Shown here: in pieces, positions 45,936-52,578 of the stretch
How positions within the stretch are numbered: position 1 is the first letter of the stretch
How the letters are laid out: each line of letters opens with the position of its first letter
The notes under the pieces: model-generated
Seen by the model: only the letters and a program-made list of their open reading frames with translations
Database searches by the model: none
Told to the model about the DNA's origin: nothing
Program-made: the position numbers and the translations under genes
From: an uncultured Alphaproteobacteria bacterium
Lineage (GTDB): Bacteria; Pseudomonadota; Alphaproteobacteria; RF32; CAG-239
NCBI GenBank assembly: GCA_944392315.1
Contig: CALXWH010000002.1
Location: 95,441 to 148,018, forward strand
DNA: 52,578 nt
Reading direction: 5' to 3'

Positions 45936-46739
45936 ATGAGTGAGAAAATTTTGCCCAATGATGAAGGTGAAGTCATTATGCCGTTTTGGAAAGGTTTCTT
46001 TTATCCTTTGCAGAAAATAGCTCAATCTGGTAAGAAATTTTTTATTTTAACCGGAGGAATTGCTTTCATATGTGCGTTAGCGTCTTTCGTACTTGGGCGT
46101 ACTTCTTTTTGTGGTTTAGGCGTTGAGGGAACAGGAATTTATTGTTCTACTAGCTTGCTTAATCTAATAATATCTTGTTTAGTTTTTTTGTTTGGTGCGG
46201 GTGCATTTATTAGTTCATGGTATGATGTTAGCGAGCAAAATCAAGCAATTAAAATTAGATTTGGACTTAAAGAGCTTAAAGTAATAGCTTTTGTTTTGGG
46301 CTATTGTCTTTGCTGGGGAATTATGGCTTGGGCTTCGTATACTTTAACTGTCAGAAAGCCTGTACCTGATTGGAAAGAGGAGATGGCTTTCTTTTTTGCT
46401 GTATCTGCAGTTATTTTGTTGGTTTTGTATATCCTTTTAAATTCCGTTGTGCTCATTCGCTTTTTACAGGGGAAAAAGTGGTTTCGTTTACGGAAAGTTT
46501 TTTGGGTTATTTGGGATAATCTCTATAAACCATTTTGTTGGTTCTTTATTTATATCTTTGTCTTTTCTCTGTTTATGCGGGATTTTTTGGCCTTTTTTGT
46601 GAAATATGAAGGGCTACCTGTTTGGCTTAGTGCTTTTTGTGGCGATTTTTCCTTTTATTTTCTTATTTATGCGGGAATCGCTGTGTTTGTTTCTGTTTTA
46701 GCCTATCAGGATAAGTATATTTATTTTGATGAAGATTAA
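45936..46739 (+). CDS. Unrecognised multi-pass membrane protein
   Basis: A 267-aa protein I do not recognise, with about six to seven membrane helices (near residues 36-55, 70-92, 108-130, 148-172, 200-220, 236-255) and few charged residues. GGAG lies 7 nt before the ATG and dnaE ends 12 bases earlier, so they are probably co-transcribed. No catalytic motif is visible. An in-frame ATG 13 codons downstream is a less likely start. The stop shares TTAA with convergent sufD. Confidence 0.75.
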   Translation: MSEKILPNDEGEVIMPFWKGFFYPLQKIAQSGKKFFILTGGIAFICALASFVLGRTSFCGLGVEGTGIYCSTSLLNLIISCLVFLFGAGAFISSWYDVSEQNQAIKIRFGLKELKVIAFVLGYCLCWGIMAWASYTLTVRKPVPDWKEEMAFFFAVSAVILLVLYILLNSVVLIRFLQGKKWFRLRKVFWVIWDNLYKPFCWFFIYIFVFSLFMRDFLAFFVKYEGLPVWLSAFCGDFSFYFLIYAGIAVFVSVLAYQDKYIYFDED

Positions 46740-47974
46740 AAGCTGAATTCTTTTTTTATTTCTTCATTTGGTATGAGTGAGATTATCTCATCTAAGTGGG
46801 CTTGTGTCAGCATTTTGATGGCATCTGCTTTCTCTATACCTCGTGAAGTTAGGTAAAATAATTGTTCCTCGTCAATCTCTCCGCAACTTGCTCCATGTGA
46901 GCATTTGACATCGTCTGCAAAGATTTCCAGTTCCGGCTTGCAATTTAGCTCAGCATTATCATCTAAGTACAAGGCTTTGTGGAGTTGGTGTCCTTCTGTC
47001 TTTATGGCTTGAGGAGCAATGTGTATTTTTCCTTGAAAAGCCGAAGATGAATTAGTTTCCAGTACAGCTTTTGCGTATTGGTTGGAATATGTTTCTGGCT
47101 GTAGATGATTTATGTTTGTTGTAATGTCATTTAAACAGTCTTTTTTTGCCATATAAACAGAATATACTTCAGAACAAGCTCCTTTTTGCTCAAGTTGTAT
47201 GTTTGTTTCCTGACGGCAAATTTTTGCTCCATTTGCCATATAGTATTGTTTATACGCTGCACAGCTTTGTAGCTTTATGCTGTTTAGTGAGATATGATAA
47301 CCGTTTATGCTCTCTGTTTGCTTTTTGTAATGGTTTAGTTGACTGTTTGGTTTTAAATATATTTCGTTCACAATATTTGTTAGATACTTATTGTGCTGGT
47401 CTGAGTAGGCTTGCTCAAAGATTTCCAGATGCGCATCTTTTTCTAGAATAATAAGATTATGAATGTTTATTAATGAATTTTGGCTTTTAGTCTGTTTGTA
47501 TTTTATGTATATTGGTTCGTTTATTTTTGTTTCTTTTTCTGCATAAATATAAATTCCCTGTTCTAAGTAGATACCATTTAGAGCGGCAAAAGGGTGGTCT
47601 TCCAAATTAAAACTGTTAAACAGATATTGTTTATACTCTCCTTCGTATAAAATCTCCGGAAGCGATTTTATATATAGACCTTTAGGCAAATTATATTCTT
47701 CAATGTGAAGCTTACCATCGCAGAAAGTTACTTCAATTTTATTGTTGTTTTCATCATGGTGGCAACAATTATCTGAACATTGGTGTTCTTCTGAGTTATA
47801 GGTAAAATCACCTGATAGAATCGGTTTGATATTTGTATATTTCCAGGCTTCTGTTTTGAGAGTTGGATAATTTGTTTTTCCCAGAGCTTGTTTGGCCTTT
47901 TGTCTTAATCCATATACAGACGGCTTGTCATCTAGAAATAAATTAACATCATGTACTAAAGGTAAATTTTGCAT
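46736..47974 (-). CDS. sufD: Fe-S cluster assembly protein SufD
   Basis: Scaffold partner of SufB and SufC in iron-sulfur cluster assembly. The 412-aa protein begins with LRQKAKQALGKTNYPTLKTEAWKYTN, typical of SufD. Its C-terminal beta-helix contains HQLHKALYLDDNAELNCKPE and DDVKCSHGASCGEID, the SufB/D core. An insertion-like cluster of His and Cys (HQCSDNCCHH, residues 64-73) is unusual. sufC precedes it by 3 bases. sufB and sufS are not in the window. Confidence 0.92.
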   Translation of the reverse strand: MQNLPLVHDVNLFLDDKPSVYGLRQKAKQALGKTNYPTLKTEAWKYTNIKPILSGDFTYNSEEHQCSDNCCHHDENNNKIEVTFCDGKLHIEEYNLPKGLYIKSLPEILYEGEYKQYLFNSFNLEDHPFAALNGIYLEQGIYIYAEKETKINEPIYIKYKQTKSQNSLINIHNLIILEKDAHLEIFEQAYSDQHNKYLTNIVNEIYLKPNSQLNHYKKQTESINGYHISLNSIKLQSCAAYKQYYMANGAKICRQETNIQLEQKGACSEVYSVYMAKKDCLNDITTNINHLQPETYSNQYAKAVLETNSSSAFQGKIHIAPQAIKTEGHQLHKALYLDDNAELNCKPELEIFADDVKCSHGASCGEIDEEQLFYLTSRGIEKADAIKMLTQAHLDEIISLIPNEEIKKEFSF

Positions 47975-47977
47975 TGC

Positions 47978-48736
47978 TTATTCCTCTTTGAGGAAATCGG
48001 CATAGCCGCTTTTTTCCAGTTCTGTGGCTAAGGTCTTGTCCCCGCTTTTGATGATGTGGCCGTCAGCAAATATGTGCACAACATCCGGTGTAATGTGATC
48101 TAGCAATCTTTGATAGTGTGTAATTACCAGAAATGCATTATCTGGTGTTCTTAACGAATTTACACCTTCAGAAACTGTCTTTAGGGCATCTATATCCAGA
48201 CCAGAATCTATTTCATCCAAGATACAGAAATCAGGTTTAAGCAAAGCCATTTGCAGAGTTTCAAAACGCTTTTTTTCGCCGCCAGAGAATCCAACATTAA
48301 CAAATCTCTTTAGCATCTCTGAGGATATATTTAATTGAGATGCTTTTTGTCTTAAGAGTTTCATAAATTCTATGGTGTCTAATTCTTTTTCACCACGATG
48401 CTTTAAAACGGAATTAAGAGATTGTTTTAAAAAGTTTGAAACGACAACTCCCGGAATTTCTATTGGGTATTGCATGGATAAAAACAGACCGTTTCTGGCT
48501 CTTTCTTCAGTGGTCATGGTTAGTAAATCTTGACCTTTGAATTTGACACTACCGGAGGTAACTTTATAGCCATCTTTTCCACTCAAAACATAAGATAAAG
48601 ATGATTTTCCAGCACCGTTTGGTCCCATAATGGCGTGAACTTCTCCGGCGTTTATTGTTAGATTTAACCCTTTTATAATTTCTTTGTCTTCTACTCTGGC
48701 ATGTAGGTCTTTTATTTCTAATAAAGGTGTTGTCAT
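47978..48736 (-). CDS. sufC: Fe-S cluster assembly ATPase SufC
   Basis: ABC-type ATPase that drives the SufBCD complex. The 252-aa protein has Walker A GPNGAGKSS, the signature FSGGEKKRFE, and the SufC-specific Walker B stretch CILDEIDSGLDIDAL, with the switch His in VITHYQRLLDHI. sufD follows with a 3-base gap and secA precedes with 9 bases, so secA-sufC-sufD read as one transcription unit. Confidence 0.96.
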   Translation of the reverse strand: MTTPLLEIKDLHARVEDKEIIKGLNLTINAGEVHAIMGPNGAGKSSLSYVLSGKDGYKVTSGSVKFKGQDLLTMTTEERARNGLFLSMQYPIEIPGVVVSNFLKQSLNSVLKHRGEKELDTIEFMKLLRQKASQLNISSEMLKRFVNVGFSGGEKKRFETLQMALLKPDFCILDEIDSGLDIDALKTVSEGVNSLRTPDNAFLVITHYQRLLDHITPDVVHIFADGHIIKSGDKTLATELEKSGYADFLKEE

Positions 48737-48745
48737 CGTTTTTTC

Positions 48746-51445
48746 CTAGGCGACTTTTCCATGGCAATGTTTGTATTTTTTACCGCTTCCACATGGGCAA
48801 GGGCTGTTTCTTGAAATGTTCTTCCATTCCGGATGTTCGTCAATATTTTTTGTGACAGTTTTGTTCTCCGGAGCAACATTTTGTTTGTTTTCTATGGATT
48901 CATGAACAGCTTCCATTTTTCTGTTTTGAGTCCGTTGTTCTTGCTCTTTTACATCTTGATCGCTGCCTTGTTGAATTGTTGTGCGGCAAACAATAGTGGT
49001 TATTCTCTCTTTTAGTAAATCAAGCATATCCGAAAACATATTAAATGCTTCTCTTTTATACTCATTGAGAGGATCTTTTTGACCATAGGCGCGTAAAACA
49101 ATTGTATGGCGCATTAAATCTAATGTTGCAATGTGTTCTTTCCATAGTTGGTCAAGCGTTTGTAAAACAATACTCTTTTCTACAAGGTGGATAATAGCCG
49201 GAGGAATCGTTGCGTTCTTTTTGGCTATTTGTTCATCGGTTTCTTTTAAGATTCTTTCAACCATGTCAACGCTGTCTATACCTTTTTCTTCTGCCCAGGT
49301 TTCTACCGGCAGGTTCAGACCGGTTGTGTTGAAAATATCTTGTTTTAAGCGAACAATATCCCACTCTTCTGGAGCTGATCCTTCTGGTATGCTGCTTTTA
49401 ACCAGATTTGTTAAATAATCATGGCGCATGTCTAAAATTGTTTCAGATATATCATCAGCTGCCATTAATTCTTTTCTTTGCTCATAGATGACTTTTCTTT
49501 GTTCATTCATAACATCATCATATTTTAAGAGGCTTTTACGAATGTCAAAGTTACGTTCTTCAACTTTTTGTTGGGCTTTTTCTAGAGCTTTACTGATGAA
49601 TGGGTGAACGAGTGCTTCTCCTTCTGGTAAACCTAGACGACGCAATACTTCGGACATTCTTTCTGAACCGAATATACGCATTAAATCATCTTCTAGCGAG
49701 AGGAAGAACTTAGAAGTACCTGGGTCGCCTTGACGTCCGGAACGTCCGCGTAATTGGTTATCTATACGACGGCTTTCGTGTCTTTCTGTTCCTAGAATAT
49801 ATAAGCCGCCGGCATTTATAACTTTTTCTTTGTTTTCAGCGATTTCTTTTTTGATTTCTTCTTTTAATTGTGCAATTTGTTCTTCGGTTTCATTGCCGGT
49901 CAGGCGCTTCTTTAAGGCTACATCTGGGTTGCCGCCTAATTGAATATCAGTACCACGACCGGCCATGTTTGTTGCTATGGTTACTGCTCCATACACACCG
50001 GCTTCAGCAACTATTGCTGCTTCTCTTTCATGGTGTTTGGCGTTTAATACTTCAAATTTGATGTCTGTTTGCTCTTTTAAGAGTTTTGCGATTGTTTCTG
50101 ATTTTTCTACAGACGTTGTTCCAACCAAAACAGGTTGTCCTTTGGCGTGGCACTCTTTGATGGTATCAATAATAGCTTTATATTTTTCACGTTCTGTTCT
50201 ATAGATGCAGTCGTGCTCATCTTTACGAATCACCGGACGATTGGTAGGTATTTCAACACAAGCTAAATTATAAATATCGCCAAATTCAGCCTCTTCAGTC
50301 ATGGCTGTACCCGTCATACCGGCTAGTTTTGGATATAAACGGAAATAGTTTTGGAAAGTAATTGAAGCCAATGTTTGATTTTCTGATTGAATTTCTACAC
50401 CTTCTTTTGCTTCCAATGCCTGATGTAATCCATCACTATAGCGGCGACCTTCCATGATTCTTCCGGTAAATTCATCAATGATGAGAACCTTGCCGTCACG
50501 TACAAGATAATCTACATCTTTTGTGAACATTATGTTAGCACGTAAGGCTTGGTTGACGTGGTTTACTAATTGAACGTTTTTGATATCATATAAACCGCCT
50601 TCTGTTATTAAACCGGCTTGTTTTAAGAGTTGCTCAACGTGTTCCATTCCGACTTCTGTTAAGGTAACATTTTTAGCTTTTTCATCTTTTTCATAATCTG
50701 CAGCATTTATATGTTTAATGATGTTATTTACTAAAATATATTTTTCTGAGGAATCTTCGGCGGCACCGGAGATGATTAACGGGGTTCTTGCTTCATCAAT
50801 TAAAATTGAGTCAACTTCATCCACGATGGCATAGTTGAAATCTCTTTGGACTCGTTCTTCTAAGGAAAATTTCATATTGTCACGCAAATAATCAAATCCT
50901 AATTCATTATTTGTGGCGTAAGTAATATCTGCATTGTATGCAGCTTTTCTTTGAACATCATCTTTTTCATGAACGATATAATCTACGGTTAATCCAAGAA
51001 AACGATATACTTGCCCCATCCACTCAGCGTCACGTTTGGCTAGATAGTCGTTAACCGTAACAACATGGACACCTTTTTGTTCTATTGCATTTAAGTATGC
51101 TGCAAGAGTTGCAACCAAAGTTTTACCTTCACCGGTCTTCATTTCTGCTATCATCCCCTTATGCAGAACGATACCGCCGATTAACTGCACATCATAGTGT
51201 CTTTGGCCTAAGGTTCTTTTAGCAGCTTCACGAACAGTTGCAAAAGCTTCTGGAAGAATATCATCCAGAGTTTCTCCTTCTGCTAATCTTTTTCGGAATT
51301 CAATAGTTTTATTTTTTAATTCTTCATCACTTAGAGGAATGAAATCTTTTTCTAAGGCGTTGATTTGGTCCACAATTTTATATTGCTTTTTTACAAAACG
51401 ATTGTTGGCTGTGCCGAATATTTTACGTGCGAGATCTGCTAACAT
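48746..51445 (-). CDS. secA: Preprotein translocase ATPase SecA
   Basis: Motor of Sec protein export. The 899-aa protein has the DEAD-like motor with Walker [12 protein letters not shown] and Walker [18 protein letters not shown], the preprotein cross-linking region, motor 2 ([33 protein letters not shown]) and the C-terminal SecB/zinc-binding tail [12 protein letters not shown]. Length is normal. It is divergent from the PpiC parvulin, a conserved alphaproteobacterial pair, and is followed by sufC. Confidence 0.97.
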   Translation of the reverse strand: MLADLARKIFGTANNRFVKKQYKIVDQINALEKDFIPLSDEELKNKTIEFRKRLAEGETLDDILPEAFATVREAAKRTLGQRHYDVQLIGGIVLHKGMIAEMKTGEGKTLVATLAAYLNAIEQKGVHVVTVNDYLAKRDAEWMGQVYRFLGLTVDYIVHEKDDVQRKAAYNADITYATNNELGFDYLRDNMKFSLEERVQRDFNYAIVDEVDSILIDEARTPLIISGAAEDSSEKYILVNNIIKHINAADYEKDEKAKNVTLTEVGMEHVEQLLKQAGLITEGGLYDIKNVQLVNHVNQALRANIMFTKDVDYLVRDGKVLIIDEFTGRIMEGRRYSDGLHQALEAKEGVEIQSENQTLASITFQNYFRLYPKLAGMTGTAMTEEAEFGDIYNLACVEIPTNRPVIRKDEHDCIYRTEREKYKAIIDTIKECHAKGQPVLVGTTSVEKSETIAKLLKEQTDIKFEVLNAKHHEREAAIVAEAGVYGAVTIATNMAGRGTDIQLGGNPDVALKKRLTGNETEEQIAQLKEEIKKEIAENKEKVINAGGLYILGTERHESRRIDNQLRGRSGRQGDPGTSKFFLSLEDDLMRIFGSERMSEVLRRLGLPEGEALVHPFISKALEKAQQKVEERNFDIRKSLLKYDDVMNEQRKVIYEQRKELMAADDISETILDMRHDYLTNLVKSSIPEGSAPEEWDIVRLKQDIFNTTGLNLPVETWAEEKGIDSVDMVERILKETDEQIAKKNATIPPAIIHLVEKSIVLQTLDQLWKEHIATLDLMRHTIVLRAYGQKDPLNEYKREAFNMFSDMLDLLKERITTIVCRTTIQQGSDQDVKEQEQRTQNRKMEAVHESIENKQNVAPENKTVTKNIDEHPEWKNISRNSPCPCGSGKKYKHCHGKVA

Positions 51446-51479
51446 TATCTTTCCTTATTATATATGAGTCTTTTTGCTA

Positions 51480-51508
51480 CATTTAGTGTTTATATAGAAT
51501 AAAGTCAA
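51480..51508 (-). promoter_or_regulatory. Possible secA promoter
   Basis: On the minus strand, TTGACT, a 17-base spacer and TAAATG lie about 35 bases before the secA start. The -10 is a poor match. Confidence 0.35.
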
Positions 51509-51616
51509 TACTATCAACAGAAGTTATAAACGCTAATTAAAAAATACTTGGAATATTTTATAAATAAGTATATATGAGTTATTGAGTATGAATAAACTTT
51601 TATTTTGGAGGTTTTT

Positions 51617-52465
51617 ATGAAAAAGAGAATCTTAGGTTTTACAATCTCCGCTGTTGCTGTGATTGTTGTAGCCGTTGCTTCTTTTGTATCTTTTAAGGTA
51701 TATAATGCAAATGCGGGCGCAGATAAAGGTGTTGCCGCTAAAGTTAATGGTGAAGTTATTTATGTTAATGATTTGAAGCAAAGTTATGCAGATCATCCAC
51801 AAATTCAGAATAAAGTTCCTTTTGAGGAATTTTATGCTAAAACGTTGGATGTCTTTGTTAACAGTAAATTGGTTTATCAGGCTGCAAAGGCTGCTAAAAT
51901 TGAAGAGACTCCTGAGTATCAAAGACAATTGGTTACTGCTAAAGAAGATTTAGCACGTAAATTGTATCTTGAGAAGATGGTAGATGAAAAAGTTACTGAT
52001 CAAGCTATTCAAGATTTGTATAATGACTATAAATCTAAGTTTGAAAGCCAAAAGGAAATTAAAGCAAAACACATCTTGGTTGACTCTGAAGATAAAGCTA
52101 AAGAAGTTATTGCTAAGTTGAAAAAAGGTGAGGATTTTGTAAAATTAGCTAATGAATATTCTAAAGATCAAGTTGAATTAGGCTATTTTACTGCTGATAT
52201 GATGGTTCCAGAATTTTCTAAGGCTGCATTTAGCATGGATAAAGGTGAGTTCTCTAAGACTCCAGTTAAAACAGAATTTGGTTACCATGTTATTTTGGTA
52301 GAAGATATCAGAGCTTCTAAACCTTTGGAACTTAAGGAAGTTGAACCTCAGTTGAGAAATATTGTTACTCAACAGGTTATTGCAAAAATCTTTGAAGATT
52401 TGCGTAATAATGCTGATGTTGAACGCTATAGCTTAGAGGGTGATAAACTTCCAGAAAAGAAATAA
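51617..52465 (+). CDS. Parvulin-type peptidyl-prolyl isomerase (PpiC/PrsA-like), exported
   Basis: A 282-aa periplasmic folding factor. The N-terminus is a signal or anchor helix (about residues 4-28). An N-terminal helical chaperone region follows, then a parvulin domain (about 150-245) with KAKHILVDSEDKA, FVKLANEYSKD, LGYFTADMMVPEF and FGYHVILVED. Start is ATG 51617, since GGAGG ends 5 nt upstream. The parvulin loop between YSKD and LGYF is shorter than usual. Divergent from secA, which exports its substrates. Classical SurA has more domains. Confidence 0.9.
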   Translation: MKKRILGFTISAVAVIVVAVASFVSFKVYNANAGADKGVAAKVNGEVIYVNDLKQSYADHPQIQNKVPFEEFYAKTLDVFVNSKLVYQAAKAAKIEETPEYQRQLVTAKEDLARKLYLEKMVDEKVTDQAIQDLYNDYKSKFESQKEIKAKHILVDSEDKAKEVIAKLKKGEDFVKLANEYSKDQVELGYFTADMMVPEFSKAAFSMDKGEFSKTPVKTEFGYHVILVEDIRASKPLELKEVEPQLRNIVTQQVIAKIFEDLRNNADVERYSLEGDKLPEKK

Positions 52466-52483
52466 TTAGCTGGCGTCTAAAAT

Positions 52484-52512
52484 AAAAAAGGGGGCATGAG
52501 CCTCCTTTTTTT
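52484..52512 (+). terminator. Rho-independent terminator of the parvulin gene
   Basis: AAAAAAGGGGGC, ATGA loop, then GCCTCCTTTTTT: a 12-bp stem with one wobble and a T-run, 18 bases after the stop codon. Confidence 0.9.
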
Positions 52513-52522
52513 GTATTCCGAA

Positions 52523-52545
52523 AACCACGCGTTAGACGCGTGGTT
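52523..52545. repeat. Perfect 10-bp stem, 3-nt loop hairpin (possible IS200/IS605-type end)
   Basis: AACCACGCGT, loop TAG, ACGCGTGGTT. It lies just after the parvulin terminator and has no T-run, so it is not a second terminator. Compact hairpins of this kind mark the ends of IS200/IS605-family elements and related REP-like repeats. The window stops 33 bases later, so no transposase can be seen. Confidence 0.5.
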
Positions 52546-52578
52546 CAGTAAAGCTTATAGCGGTGAGGATGACAAAAC

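Overview
The window reads as one contiguous stretch of an AT-rich alphaproteobacterial chromosome. The lineage rests on gene order and gene families: parB-parA-rsmG-mnmG-mnmE-rho on one side and coaE-dnaQ on the other, secA divergent from a PpiC-type parvulin, tyrS divergent from an anmK-like gene, radA next to cvpA, a short HprK, and an IalB-family protein. Base composition and codon use (heavily A/T, by eye) fit an uncultured low-GC alphaproteobacterium with a compact, possibly host-associated genome; the exact taxon cannot be fixed from the sequence alone. No rRNA, tRNA or CRISPR array was seen, and no transposase gene.

Layout. 0-12.3 kb (+): the 3' part of ctpA and rppH, then a Bat-type operon (DUF4381, BatA, a BatB-BatC fusion, BatD), a membrane-anchored nuclease-like protein, tsaE, hprK, the MlaE/MlaF lipid transporter pair, radA and cvpA. 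A bidirectional terminator separates this from tyrS (-). 13.7-19.9 kb (+): a divergent AnmK-like kinase, an ABC ATPase, a giant permease/GldG/DUF4340 fusion and a cation diffusion facilitator. 19.9-32.5 kb, mostly (-): rlmN and an IalB-family protein, then the segregation and tRNA-modification block parB, parA, rsmG, mnmG, mnmE and rho, interrupted by cca, an unknown protein and an acyltransferase on (+).

32.5-33.05 kb is the only gene-free stretch over 300 bases. It holds three perfect TTATNCACA DnaA boxes, several one-mismatch boxes and an AT-rich tract, and is my candidate for the chromosomal origin. Three parS-type palindromes lie 5-8 kb to its left, inside rsmG, mnmG and the unknown gene.

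33-46.7 kb, mostly (+): coaE-dnaQ-pgeF, ppdK with a hairpin-bearing leader, a DUF805 protein, then (-) a prepilin peptidase, a LuxR-type response regulator and a dCMP deaminase, then (+) eno, a small membrane protein, dnaE and a membrane protein. 46.7-51.4 kb (-): a secA-sufC-sufD cluster, divergent from a PpiC parvulin (+) that ends in a strong terminator. The last bases hold a 10-bp stem, 3-nt loop hairpin resembling an IS200/IS605-type end.

Nothing in the window is a clear new defence or biosynthetic system. The most interesting signals are the oriC candidate with its parS cluster, two multi-domain fusions (GldF/GldG/DUF4340 and BatB/BatC), several enzymes that keep the fold but have lost family motifs (the BatB VWA, the nuclease, the AnmK-like kinase), and three convergent gene pairs that each share a single TTAA as both stop codons.
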